From Prosopocoilus inquinatus (taxonomy: Eukaryota > Arthropoda > Insecta > Coleoptera > Lucanidae): DNA of 64,000 nucleotides. The stretch covers positions 20,485,001 to 20,549,000 of the forward strand of contig CM069877.1 in NCBI GenBank assembly GCA_036172665.1. Direction: 5' to 3'. Under the pieces are notes generated by a model that was not told the DNA's origin, searched no databases, and saw nothing but the letters and a program-made list of their open reading frames with translations. The stretch's first letter is position 1. Each line of letters starts with the position of its first letter. The translations under genes were made by a program, and so were the position numbers. This document shows positions 22,391 to 33,329 of the stretch, in pieces.

Positions 22391-22510
22391 ACAAAGCAAA
22401 TTGCTTTTTGCTTTATTTGGTGGTGTTTGTGTTGTGGTGAAAATGTTTAAACAAAGCAAATTGCTTTTTGCTTTATTTGGTGGTGTTTGTGTTGTGGTGA
22501 AAATGTTTAA
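22391..22510. repeat. Perfect 60-bp tandem duplication
   Basis: Two identical 60-bp units (22391-22450, 22451-22510) beginning acaaagcaaattgctttttg. Sequence identity is complete by eye, so the duplication is recent or an assembly effect. Confidence 0.9.
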
Positions 22511-24150
22511 AACTAATTTTCCTCTAACGGACGCAATTGCAGTATGTGAAAAATCAATCAGTTGATGTTCGTTAATTGTATTTGCATGTTTTTTCAAATT
22601 TTGGCGCTAAAAACTAACTTTGTCATTGATAGCTGGCCGGAATTGACCAATCACAAAGCTCATTGTAGCGCTAAAATTTCAAAATACTCATCTGAATTAA
22701 AAAAAAAAAAAAACAAAGTGTAGTACATATTAATAAGTAGTAAATGTTCATTTTTTATTTTTCAAAAGTCATTGATCAATCATTTATAACAAGTATGCAG
22801 TAGGTTACCGCTCTAGGTGAGCTCGCTATGAAAAGAAAATATTGCAACATTGCCTAAAATTTAATTACAAACTCGAATACCAAATTCTTTCTAGATTCTC
22901 ACCGCATCCTGCGATGGTAAATATTGAATGAATAGAATGTATAATGTATGTATCATTTAATGTCAGATTGGACCATCGTAGGACAGGTTCAAAACTTTCC
23001 AGGGCAGGCTCAGTCTCCCTTGGCGCCCCCTTAGCTATGGGACTGCGTACAAATACGGGAATGTGGGGTAAGTTGATAGTGTTCATAATTTTTGCTAATA
23101 TCGAAGATTTATGAAAAATACTATATACAGTGAGTCCCAAATAACATTTTCAGCATGGGGTTCTCGCTTATTACAAGCGATACGCACTCGGTTAAATTAG
23201 ATAAATTATTCCTAAACATTTAAAGAGTTACGAACTACTTTGAGGTAGCGAAAATTCCAAACCAAAATTTCCAATTTCTTTTTTCTGTGATAAATTTTTC
23301 ATCGGAATAGATACCTTACTTCTGTTTGCAGTTTCTTAAGGCACTTTTTGATGTAGAATTTAAATATCCTTTTAGATTTTATTTTTACCTTTGCCTTTTT
23401 GAGTTGTACCCTCTAAATTCAATTTTTCTTATAGAACATCAAGTAGCCTTTGACGTTGACACATTTGAACACAATTAACATTTATTCGATAAATAACATA
23501 AGAAAATTGTTTTTATTACTATTAATAAACGTAAAAAAACGTATTCTTGAAATTACAGTTACGAGCAAAAGTCATAGATAAAAAGACATAATTTGGCCTT
23601 TACCCCACGTTCCCCTGCGCCAAAGCGATCGATGTAATTAACATACATGTCGATGCTGACTGTTGGAGCTTGCAGGTTTGTTTCGAATTGGTGGAAAACA
23701 TTGGTACTTTAGCTTTTCTTACTTTTTCAGCTATAAATAAATTTAATTCTCTGCATTATAATAGTATAAAGCAAAAAAAATAATAAAAACATGTTGATAG
23801 CAAAAACATTCAAACTATTTTCAGTACTACTACCATTCAAGTTATTTTGTATTTTATTTTGTTAGTGCATCGTATTATGTCTGAACAAACAGGGCGATCT
23901 TAACGAAGCCGATAGCGCATCTAAGCCCAGTTGAAAGGTAAATAAATATAATAAATAGGTTGTTAACTTGTCAATAACATTTGCTGTCAACATTCTTTGA
24001 TCTAGACCGCCCCAGACAGACGGAAAAAAACATTTTTTATACATCACCTGTTTATTATGAAGTCATAATAATGCCAATTTTGAATATATATTGTAAGGTC
24101 TATAAAACACCAGTGGAATTACGTAACTGTTATTCAAAATCGGCATTATT
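22511..24150. other. 1.6-kb spacer, nothing recognised
   Basis: A GC-richer patch at 22975-23055 (ggcgcccccttagctatggg) has no identifiable product. Open frames are short and motif-free. Confidence 0.4.
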
Positions 24151-24154
24151 ATCT

Positions 24155-24299
24155 ATTATTATTATTAGAAAAATTTTGTGCAAATCGCTTTTGATTGCAG
24201 CGAGAACCTCGAGCAGCCTCTGGACAGCTGTTTCAGCCCTGCTTGGGGCTTCTTTAGCAGAGACAAAAAGCGATAGTAAAATGTCGCTATTTTATCTGT

Positions 24300-24330
<31 letters not shown>

Positions 24331-24340
24331 AGCCGACTTA
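24155..24340. mobile_element. Retrozyme-family copy with hammerhead-like motif, inserted in an (ATT)n tract
   Basis: Contains ttgtgcaaatcgcttttgat then tgcag, the hammerhead-like motif in reverse orientation, and then the forward core tail aaaaagcgatagtaaaatgt with cgctattttatctgttca. It ends in (att)n. ATT repeats also precede it at about 24150-24166, so the target was probably an ATT microsatellite. Confidence 0.7.
24216..24264 (-). ncRNA. Hammerhead ribozyme-like motif, copy 3
   Basis: On the minus strand: stem I GTCTCTG/CAGAGGC, stem II AGCCC/GGGCT with an altered loop, GAAA, palindromic CAGCTG, then U and C at the cleavage site, as a working hammerhead needs. The core reads CTAAAGA, so the invariant G of CUGANGA is A here. 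The defect differs from the one in the two copies at 15.4-15.8 kb. Confidence 0.65.
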
Positions 24341-25680
24341 ATAATGACATGAAATGCAGAATATCCGTAAAGAAAACATAAATCAAAATTATTAAGAGTG
24401 GATAAATTAAACATGCCTGTAGCTATTTCGTACACAATCACACAGGACACGAACAAACACTTAAAATACCTCGCTATAGACAATTTTAATACGAAATTAA
24501 TTTTTATTTTCATATTATTTATAAAGCTGAAAATTATAAAACCAAGAAGTAATAACTACCACAACAATTTACTAATTCAAGAAAACAGAAAATGAAGCAA
24601 ATTAGAGTAAATATAACTCTAGTAATTTATTTCCTGCTGTTGCTGTTCTATTTTTATGACATGAACCTTATTACTGGATTAATTTTCTGAATTTTCTGTC
24701 GTCAAAATAATTATATCCGCTGTCAAGAGTACATTTCATTTCATTTTTTTTTCTAATAACATACTCGTAAATTAAGAAAATTAAATAGTGTAATTAATGA
24801 ACTACAATCAGTAATTAAACATGATGGTTTTGTTTTTACACTAAACTCCAAAAAAAAACACTTCACAACAGAGAGGAAAAAAGGACGCAATTTAAGTTAA
24901 GAAGCGACAAAAAGTTCAAAAGCTTTGTGGCATTTTCCGCAAGCTTCCGCACACATCAAGGATGTGATAAAAGCAACAATAGAATCCCGAGCTTTTGAGG
25001 TCGAAAAACCTAGACCCGTAAGCGTCCTTATTTTAAAAATTCGTCAAAGGTTTCAATATTATATAAACTTGATATATTTAAAATTGCAAAAAGGTAGCCC
25101 AAACGAAAAAATAAATTAGGACAATTAAAAAAGTTTGATGTTGTAGTTACTTACTTTTCGAAATTGTGCTGAAACGAGTCGCGACGCGACGTCTACACAT
25201 ACTCGTTCGAAAAGCACGACTGACGCTACCGACGCCGTATGAAAAACCATCGCCGTCGCCGCCGTCCGCAAGAAGACGCGCGCAACTTTCCTAGCACTAT
25301 CATTGTTGTAATAAACTTTACAACTTTCTGTTTTTTTGTTAATTGGACGTTCTGCAATCGTACTCCGGTAAATGAACTCGGATTTATTTTCGTTTTTCCG
25401 TAGGCTGTTTGATAAATGTCCAACTCATTTTAGAAATTGTAAACGCGTTACAATTTTTTTTAATTACGTACAGAGCTTCAAATTAATATATTCTCAAATA
25501 AAATGTCAATATACCGGGTGAGTCGGGAGGAATAAGTGAGTTAGGACCAGTTGTAGTCCCCGCTTAGATTATGACGTATGCATTGTCGTGTAATCTTCAA
25601 TATCACATTATAAGCAATCCTTAAATTTATGCTGTTTAGTGCAACTAGAGACCCTCTAGTTAGAATCTGGCAGAATCAGC
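24341..25680. other. Spacer, nothing recognised
   Basis: A CpG-rich stretch at 25165-25300 (gagtcgcgacgcgacgtc, cgccgtcgccgccgtccgc) stands out, but no product is recognised. A related cgagtcgcgtcgcgtcacg word occurs at 38185. Confidence 0.4.
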
Positions 25681-25682
25681 CA

Positions 25683-25795
25683 TTTTTCAGCAAAAAAGTT
25701 CCGTCAATGTCAAATTGACAAAATTACCTAATCTTTTTTCAGCAAAAAGTTTCGTCATTGTCAAATTGACGACATTTCCTAACCTTTCTTGCTTA
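25683..25795. repeat. Diverged ~54-bp tandem duplication
   Basis: ttttcagcaaaaaagttccg then tcaatgtcaaattgac is followed by a diverged second unit (tttcagcaaaaagtttcgtc then attgtcaaattgac), each ending cctaa.c. Confidence 0.75.
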
Positions 25796-25973
25796 TTTTT
25801 AATGTAAAATTCAAGTGTTAGCGAGAAACTGCAATTCCATTCTTTCTTATGGTTGGCTGGCATTTTTGCTGAAATATGGCGGAACCAAGCAGACGTTCCA
25901 CCTATATTCACTTTTATGTACCCCATCAAATCGAAGATTGGCTACAACTAAACTAGGTGTCACTGGCGTCAGT

Positions 25974-26734
25974 TGTAGAAACAGTAAGCCTGTGAAGTAG
26001 TCAAGTCTTTATTTAATAATAATTGTTTTGAGGTTGCTGTGCGTAGGCATGAACAACTGCTGTCTCGTAGTAATGGAAACACCAACACTGAGTGTAAGAA
26101 CTATTTAATAACTCCAACAACTATTTACAAAACTCTTACAATTAAAAATAAATTTTAAATATGACTTGAATTGAAAGAGGAGTCTCTGCGCTGATCTCAT
26201 CTAATGGTTTAGATGAAAGATCAATCGGTACTCACTTTGGGGTGTCGTTTTCTCCTCGAAGAAAATTATTTTCGCGCCTTACGGGAAGGGTTGAACCAAT
26301 CAGAAGGTCTTGCATTTCCTTCTGGTAAATTGTTATTGGTTGGCATTGAAGTAGAACGTTACTAGGAAATCATAAATTGGGAAATTTTGTGTAGTTAGAA
26401 ATCCAAAATCCAAAGGGTAAATTGTACATTAAAAACGGCACGTACTGCACCGCGGGTGCCAATCCTTAACGACTCTAAATGCCGTGTCACAAAGAACGGA
26501 AGATAAGTGGTAAAACCCGGCATTCAGGAGCTAAATTTCTAAGCGCATTTTCTAAGAACAATTTCGTGAATAATACATTAATATTTAAATAATTGACTTT
26601 CAAACAAGTGCGGACTAAAATTATTTGAATTACTAAAAGTTATTGTATGACAAACTAAGATAATAGCACTATAATATACAAGAAAAATTTAAATCGAATA
26701 AATTATTTACAACTGTACATATTGAGAGCGAACA
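25974..26734 (-). mobile_element. BEL/Pao LTR
   Basis: On the minus strand the segment begins TGTTCGCTC, directly after GCGGGCGGCA that closes the BEL/Pao pol region. It ends ...TTTCTACA. A poly(A) signal AATAAA lies about 45 bp before that end, as in an R-U5 region. Outside the end the sequence continues ACTGACGCCAGTGACACC, which looks like the primer binding region that normally follows a 5' LTR. No second LTR was found in the window to confirm the ends. Confidence 0.6.
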
Positions 26735-26769
26735 TGCCGCCCGCGTTGAAAGGATTTCCTTTCAAATCA

Positions 26770-27560
26770 ATCAGAACATTTTACTTGAACTACTCGTTGT
26801 CCTTGATCGGTAGCAAACATAACTTATTAATGGCTCGCTTCGTCACTCCCGAACTAGTTTGCACTGTTGCTGCACGTATCGCACCATCTGATCCTGGATG
26901 AACCTCCACGACACGGGCTGAGATCCAGAGATGCGGTGGAGTACCATCCTCCTTGATAATGACCAAGTTGCCAGGTTGTAGAATTGGTCCAGGGTTTTTC
27001 TGCCATTTCCTCCTTTCTTGTAGCTGGCTGAGGTATTCCTTTGACCACCTGGTCCAGAAGTGCTGCTTCAATTGCTGAACATGTTGCCATCGAGATAGCC
27101 GGTTTAACCTTAGCCCTGTTAATTTTGGCTCCAAAATTTCAGTGAGGGGTTCACCAATGAGAAAGTGACCAGGAGTGAGGAAGGATGGATCGTTAGGATC
27201 ATATGACATTGGAGTAAGAGGACGGGAGTTTAATACTGCCTCTATTTGAACAAGAAATGTATACAATTCTTCAAAGGACAAGTGGGCATTGCCCGCGATA
27301 CGTTTTAGATGGTTTTTGACTGACTTTACCGCCGCTTCCCACAAGCCTCCGAAATGTGGAGATCGCGCCGGTATGAAGTGCCACTGAATGTTTCGCTCAG
27401 ATAAGTAGTTGAGGATCATTTCTTGCTCAGTATCTTCAAACAACTTCTGCAACCGTTGTAGTTCCTTATTCGCCCCAGTAAAGTTGGTGGCATTGTCTGA
27501 ATAGATGTGTGATGGGTAAAGGATGGAGGAAAATAGCCCGTCCAGTCTCCCACATACCGA
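26770..27560 (-). pseudogene. BEL/Pao pol remnant: integrase C-terminal half plus DUF5641
   Basis: Minus-strand translation is open for about 250 codons. It starts SSILYPSHIYSDNATNFTG (second catalytic aspartate, DNATNF). It continues IQWHFIPARSPHFGGLWEAA, with the integrase glutamate in GLWEAA. Then come AVLNSRPLTPMSYDPND and the DUF5641-like end (LSRWQHVQQLKQHFWTRWSK, PGNLVIIKEDG, APVVQT-like tail). Upstream, a stop at about 27565 and loss of RT show that the element is truncated at its 5' side. Compared with the copy at 11240 this one is younger and lacks the parts kept there. It is followed by the LTR at 25974-26734. Confidence 0.88.
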
Positions 27561-27565
27561 TTACG

Positions 27566-28030
27566 GATCGTAACACCCCCGGTGTAGCGCAGATCTGAAT
27601 CGTTCGATTGCCCGATTTAACAGAGACGCACGTTGTTGAGTATTCTCAGGTATTCGAAATTCGAATAGGGAAGAAAATACTAAAATTTCTTAGCTATTAA
27701 TTGTTATTAAAATTAATTATTAAATAACGTTCCAAATTTTCGTTCGTTTCGATTTGCCGTGAGAATGTCTTGTCTTTTAAAGCGAGAAAATGATCTCTCA
27801 ACATAACAGATTGTGAGAGACGCTTTCTCTAGGTAAATTTTGAACTCTTCAATATTTACGGACAGACTCAGCAGTCAAATAAATGTCTAATCGTCAAATT
27901 CAAAATTAATGAAACCCAGAATTCGAACGTAGAATACCCGTGCCTATCGGAAATGCAGCGAGAAATCGAGCCCCGCCGCGCGCGGAATACAACGCCTCTG
28001 AGTTTGGACCCTCAGATTCGAGGCCTTAGT
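27566..28030. other. Spacer, nothing recognised
   Basis: Sequence upstream of the BEL remnant. No supported feature. Confidence 0.4.
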
Positions 28031-28035
28031 GATGG

Positions 28036-28165
28036 GCCATACTGATAGTTTGGTATAAATTGAATATCGTTACAGATCTTAAATATCTCGAAACTGAGCG
28101 AATGAAAAATTCTCAAAGTTCACAGACAGATTCATCTTGAAGAGCACTTTAAAAAACCTAAAATG
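28036..28165. repeat. Half copy of the 4.2-kb foldback family
   Basis: ctgatagtttggtataaatt, aaatatctcgaaactgagcg, aatgaaaaattctcaaag and cagattcatcttgaagagca all match 4548-4670. Only one arm is present. Confidence 0.7.
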
Positions 28166-28407
28166 AGAGCAAACCACACCCACACGCCGCAAGTTAAGAG
28201 CACTTTAGGAAAATTTTATCTCGGAGAGTCCTCTCGTTATGAAATATCCAGTGCAAATGCGCTTAGCTGCCTCTAACACCACTTTATATATGATTTAGGT
28301 AGCGACATCTAGCGGATGATTTCTGACATACAAGTACGACATCTAGCGGCCAATTTTTGACTTAAGATATATATATCTAAATACGTACCATCAAATAACA
28401 ACCTACA

Positions 28408-28745
28408 AATTAGAGTAAATCAAATAATACGGAATTAGGTATTGGTCGGTTGTCTGAATTCATTAAATTGTTTTTATTTATCCGAATAAAAATACTTTTG
28501 TAAGCATTTAATTCCCTATTATTTGAAACTTCCTTAATGAGTTTTAAATTATCCTTAATAATACTGTGTCCTGTATTGTAAATATGTTGTGCAACACTAG
28601 ATTTCTCAAACATATTATGCCTGTAGTGACTTAAATGTTCTTTAAAGCGTGTCAATATATTTCTTTTTGTTTGTCCAATATATTCACTAGTACATTCGTT
28701 ATACTTAATTTCATAAATTCCAGATTTCTGTTGGGTTTCCCAATA
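28408..28745 (-). pseudogene. Penelope-like element ORF, GIY-YIG endonuclease end
   Basis: The minus strand reads ETQQKSGIYEIKYNECTSEY then IGQTKRNILTRFKEHL, then SVAQHIYNTGHSI. This gives GIY and YIG spaced as in GIY-YIG nucleases, the following arginine (TRFKEH) and a histidine-rich segment. This is the C-terminal endonuclease of Penelope-like retroelements. The reading ends in a normal stop at 28407-28409. Upstream of the GIY the frame is lost and no RT is visible. A retrozyme-family fragment lies 40 bp away at 28784. Confidence 0.82.
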
Positions 28746-28783
28746 AATTCTTTAAAAATCCAATCGTAAGTTTTGGGTTTTGG

Positions 28784-28858
28784 CTTCAATTTGTTTATCC
28801 TACTGCAATGTCAGGTCCAAAAGCGATCATAGGATGTCACTGTTTTATCTGTTTGAAA
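28784..28858 (+). mobile_element. Retrozyme-family fragment
   Basis: cttcaatttgtttatcctac then tgcaatgtcaggtccaaaag and cgatcataggatgtcactgt match the family core at 15590-15650. No hammerhead part. Target duplication not resolved. Confidence 0.75.
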
Positions 28859-28869
28859 CATTCATTCGA

Positions 28870-29840
28870 AAAGTTCTCTCAGAAGTGAGCCATTGTTATT
28901 TTGTGTTAATTGTAGTGTGAACTTGCTCCAGTTCGAGTAGAAGTTCCTTCAGCGACTTTTGGTCCGACTTAATCCACGGTCACTTTGGCAATAATTGTTG
29001 TTCTTTGATCCCCAGTGGACAGGTGAGTTAACGTTTATTGGAGTTAGTTCGTTTCAGGTGTCATATGTGCGTTTTCCTTTCCCTTATAGGCTTTTGGTTT
29101 CGTTCCTTTCTCTCGTACATCGCCGCCACTTTGTTTTTTCCTCTTGCCCTGCTACCTTCGGGATACCTCAGCGCCGGTGGCGCGGCTTCAGCGAGGCAAA
29201 AGGAGGCGGATGTGTTTCAACCCTGTTCACGGTCGTCGAGTAGTTACCTGTCGAACGCAAGTCTAGCGGTTGGTCACGCCAGCCGTCGCCTAGAAGCAGA
29301 TGACACGTGGAGGACGGCAATCAACAAAAGGTCGGACTTGATTTTTTCCTTTTGTTTATATGGCAATACTTTCGGATTTCCGTATTAATTATTACTGTGC
29401 GTTTTTGCAGTATTGCGCGCAGCTAATTTTCCCATTTAGTTAAGGTCCCTTCTGGACGCGTAGATAGGTCGATCTTGCGTGATTGATTGTTGTTCAAAGG
29501 GAGTGTTACGTCGTTTGAGATAATTGTGTAAAGTTAATACTTTAATATTGATATTTATGCGTTGTGTTAAGAAATAGTAAAAGCTATTTGCGTTTTTCAT
29601 TTATTTTTGGTAATACGGCTTTCCGTTTATATTGAATAAAGTTATTAATTCTGAAATATTTTGGATGAGTCGCATTTTCTTAATTCTCCCCGCGGTTCCT
29701 TTTGCTAAAAAAATTAAGTGGTGCCTTAGCTTTCCATTTCGCGTAAAGATTGATAATTCCCACCCCATCCCTGGCTGGTCGGCGACACCGAAACGTCCGT
29801 CACGGAGTTAACTTGTTGTCACCTGAGCAGGTGTAAAAAG
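28870..29840. other. GC-richer LTR- or promoter-like segment, family unknown
   Basis: About 1 kb with clearly higher GC than its surroundings at 29080-29300. It has a gaataaag poly(A)-like signal at 29635 and no coding frame with a motif. The composition resembles an LTR or a leader region, but no terminal repeat or target duplication could be defined. Overlapping open frames (28995-29388) are proline/serine/arginine-rich and motif-free. Confidence 0.3.
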
Positions 29841-29903
29841 TTCAAATTAATCTAACCTAGAATTTCTGCGTGTTTTATTGAAGTATTGATAGCGCTCAAT
29901 CTA

Positions 29904-30635
29904 CAGTGACCAGCAGAACGTTGGCTACATATGGAAAAATTCTTTATTATTGATTTCTCAGAAAAAAATTGTTCTTTATGAAAGCTCCTGCATCTTTCCA
30001 AACTTAAGGTGCACATATCAAAGTTTGAATACCTCCTGTCATATACCGAGGAATTCAAAGTATTTGAAACTTAAGAGTAAAGTACCTTTATTTTCAATTT
30101 TAAATTTTATTTGGAAAAGTGACTCAGAATTATTATGGTATTTCAAATGTGAAATCATGGCTGCCTACGATGAAAAAGAAATCACGTATTTTTCAATTTT
30201 TCTCGTACCAACTTGAGCGTCGTAGAATTTTGAATGTGTAGAGCTGGACGTTTCTTCAAGTGTGACATGAACATTCTCTGAGATTTGTCTTTTGCTCAAC
30301 TATCATCTAGAAGTTATGATTAATAACATTGATACCCTAAAAATTACAATTTTTTGTAGCCAAATTATTTTTTTTCCATTGTAGGTAGCTATGATTTCAT
30401 ATTTGAGATCTTATAATAATTCTGAGTAACTTTTCCAAATAAAATAAATAAATAAATAAAAGTATTTTACTCTTGTGTCGATTTCAAACGTTTTGATTTC
30501 CTCGGTGTGTGATAAGCGGTTCTCAAATTTTGATATATGCATCTTGAATTTGGGAAGATGCAGGAGTTTTCATAAAGAATAATTTTTTCTGAGAAATCAA
30601 TAGTAAATATGTAGCCAACTTTCTGCCGGTCACTG
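29904..30635. mobile_element. 732-bp foldback element
   Basis: Begins CAGTGACCAGCAGAACGTTG and ends ...ctttctgccggtcactg. Long inverted arms share ctcagaaaaaaattgttctt/aagaataattttttctgag and tcctgcatctttccaaa/tttgggaagatgcagga. TA precedes the left end; the right flank is AA. No coding region. Confidence 0.8.
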
Positions 30636-30802
30636 AATGTACGCAGTACGTCGGAAAATTCTATTTTTATTAAATTTACTGTTTCCAAATTCCAAAAACA
30701 AAGTAAAGACGCTAGAACAGTGAACACATGGTGTGGGACACCTGGTATATCGAGAAAGATAAAACTTTTGGAAAAATTTATAATACTGCAGATATTATCT
30801 AT

Positions 30803-31022
30803 CTTACGTTGATGATGCACTGAACGATTTTTAATTTCAAATACGTTTCCTACGCTGACTAACTGTTATTAATAATCCCATTTTAGTAATTCTAAAACTA
30901 AGTAAGACTAGGTTATAAATGCTACTCCTTACGTTGATGATGCACTGAACGATTTTTAATTTCAAATACGTTTCCTACGCTGACTAACTGTTATTAATAA
31001 TCCGATTTTAGTAATTCTATAA
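30803..31022. repeat. ~95-bp direct repeat, period 125
   Basis: cttacgttgatgatgcactg followed by aacgatttttaatttcaaat and the rest of the unit occurs at 30803-30897 and again at 30928-31022 with very few differences. The second copy abuts the errantivirus remnant. Confidence 0.88.
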
Positions 31023-31029
31023 CTAGATA

Positions 31030-31345
31030 GTTGGAAGAGACGTTATGCTTCAAGAACACTCAGTGAAACTGAAAAGAAGTATTCAACAATTGAAAAATTG
31101 AAAAGGAATTACTAGCCGTAATTTGGTCAACGAAGTATTTTAGACCATACTTATATCGACGTAAATTTACTTTATATACCGATCACTGACCTTTGGTTTG
31201 GTTAAACTCTTTAAAAGAGCCTAACTCAAAACTTTCAAGGTGGAAAATTAAATTAGCCGAATATAACTTCGAAATAAAATATAAATGAGGAAAATATAAT
31301 TGCAACGCAGACGCATTGTCAAAAATAAAAATCAACGCCATAGAA
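31030..31345 (+). pseudogene. Errantivirus (Ty3/gypsy) RNase H remnant
   Basis: Fragments: YASRTLSETEKKYSTIEK, then [42 protein letters not shown] and CNADALSKI. These are the RNase H glutamate and aspartate blocks and the NADALS tether typical of gypsy-type pol. One frameshift and two in-frame stops are visible. Protease, RT and gag are absent, so the provirus is truncated on its left side. Confidence 0.82.
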
Positions 31346-32548
31346 ACGGAATCTATGGCAAATAACATCAGTGATGACAGTGAAGAACTTTTAAGAAATA
31401 TTATGGAAACGGGACAAACAGAAGTTCCTCAAGAAACTCTGGGCGCAGGACAAAGCCAAACAGAAAATGGGAATAACGAATTGCAGGATACAATTCATTC
31501 AAACGAAAATAAAGAACCAAAAACTACAATACCTACAATGGACGAAGCAATTGATATTAAAAATCCTCAATATTTTATTGAATATGCTTATTTAAATGAA
31601 GTGAAAGTGTTGTTCCGCTTAGATCAAAATTAAAAAAAATTAGGAAGTTCACATACCTCGCGAAAATAACACTCAACAAATATTTGAATTTATGCGTGAA
31701 TATATGACAACCGGTAAACATTATCTTTATTTTGAACAGGATTCACTCTATAAAGAATTTTGCCAAGTTTATTTAGAAAATTTTAATGATAATAGTCCGA
31801 AATTATACCGTTGTTTAAGAAAAAGAACTATCACGAAAGGAAGACGAACCATCGTGGGATAAAAGAAACATTATCGCAGTTACAACGTCGTTATTACTGG
31901 CCGAAAATGAAAGAAACGGTAACGATTTACATAAAGAGATGTGAAAATTGCAACAGAAGCAAATATGATAGGCAAATGCCTCACCCGGAATTAAACATCA
32001 GTGAAGAAAAAAAAGATAAACCCTTCCAAAAAGTACATTTAGATACGTTTGTTATAGGGGGTAAAATTTAGTTGACAGCCATTGATGCTTTCACCAAGTT
32101 TGCACAAGCAATTTCAATAAAAGTAAAAATGCAGTTGAATTAGTGGAGGCACTAATAACGTATTTTTCGCTTTACGGAGTTCCGGAAGAAATTGTGATGG
32201 AGGGACTGAATTTACCAATGATTTAGTCACGGAATTATTAGATAAACATAAAGTCAAAACTCATATAGCAACGCCATATAACCCAAATTCAAACGGTAAT
32301 GTTGAACGATTACACTCGACTTTACTAGAACAAATGAGGTCACTAAAAAACAATACAAGGACGACGATACTGAAAAATTAATGAAATTGGCGATTATAGC
32401 ATATAATAGTATAACACACACAACCACAGGGTTAACTCCACTTGAATTAATTTTAGGGCACACTAAAACACGTGATCCTTTTGATGTTTGTTACGATAAA
32501 CAATTTTACAATAATTATTTAACTAAACATGTTAATCGATTAAAAATT

Positions 32549-32984
32549 AATCACAAAGCAACACAAAACCTGTGGCTGTAATCCAAATAAATAGTGAGAA
32601 AACCCCTCGACCACATTAATTCACTGAAAGCGAATACGTATTTCGGTAACGAAGTTACCATCTTCAGCGCTAAACTGATATTAAACTTTAAAACAACAAA
32701 TAAACTAAACTAGACTAGCCGCACTCCCCCCCTCACTTTCTTTGTACCGTATTATGCATGCAAAGCAAACCGGGATTCTTCGAAAATCTAAAGGTCGAAG
32801 AGGCAAGAAGCGGTCGGCCCGGACTTCTCAAAATTCATTAATCTATTCCTATTTTTGTGAATCTCCAAGCTTTCGAAAGAATCTAGGTTTGTTTTGTTTG
32901 TTGTGAAGATGGTAACTTCGTTACCGAAATACGTATTCGCTTTCAGTGAATTAATGTGGTCGAGGGGTTTTCTCACTATTTATT
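32549..32984. mobile_element. 436-bp Penelope-type foldback with 13-bp target duplication
   Basis: TCGATTAAAAATT occurs at 32536-32548 and 32985-32997, and the integrase reading resumes in frame after the second copy. Inside, about 80 bp at 32585-32665 (aaataaatagtgagaaaacc ... aagttaccatcttc) is repeated in inverted form at 32906-32984. The long, perfect duplication and inverted partial copies of one terminal sequence are typical of Penelope-like insertions. No protein is encoded. Confidence 0.82.
32629..32671 (-). ncRNA. Hammerhead-like motif in the Penelope-type foldback
   Basis: On the minus strand: stem I AGCG (32671-32668) pairs with CGCT (32632-32629); core CTGAAGA; one extra U; stem II GGTAAC/GTTACC with a TTC loop; GAAA; self-complementary TACGTA as stem III; then U and U at the cleavage position. 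The layout matches a type I hammerhead with a loopless stem III. The unpaired U after the core is a deviation. The inverted copy at 32906-32945 keeps stem II, GAAA and stem III but has lost the CUGA part. Confidence 0.5.
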
Positions 32985-33329
32985 TCGATTAAAAATTCTC
33001 TATGAAAGATTGGGAGATGAAATCCAAAGTCAAAAAGAAAAGGTAATTACAAAACGCAACGAAAAATTGGGATCAAAACCAGGCTGGACAAGAAATATAC
33101 GTAAAACGTCTGGCTAAACATAAAAATAAAATGACACCAAAGTGTTCAGGTCCGTTTGAAATTAAGAAATTATTTGCTAATGGAACTGCTATAATAATTG
33201 ATAAGAAAAATAAAGATAGGAAAATACATGTCAGAAATCTGAGATATGGTATTTTTCCAGATTTCTCAGTGAAAATGTCGACCGATCAGCCGGGTACATT
33301 GAACTAAACAAAATACAATCTACAAGAGG

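Larger units (their letters stand above)
31346..33310 (+). pseudogene. Errantivirus integrase remnant, interrupted by a 436-bp insertion
   Basis: Zinc-binding region: RGIKETLSQLQRRYYWPKMK and CENCNRSKYD. Core: VHLDTF, TAIDAFTKFAQA, then after a frameshift DGGTEFTNDL, and NGNVERLHSTL, so the three acidic residues can be seen in pieces. C-terminal part: AYNSITHTTTGLTPLELILG, then after the insertion CSGPFEIKKLFANGTAIII (GPF motif). Stops occur after KVLFRLDQN and after FVIGGKI. The insertion at 32549-32984 is flanked by 13-bp duplications. The protein once inserted proviral DNA into the genome; this copy cannot. Confidence 0.85.

Noticed and set aside
29038..29388. 116-codon open frame
   Set aside because: Compositionally driven frame in a GC-rich non-coding segment, with no recognisable domain.
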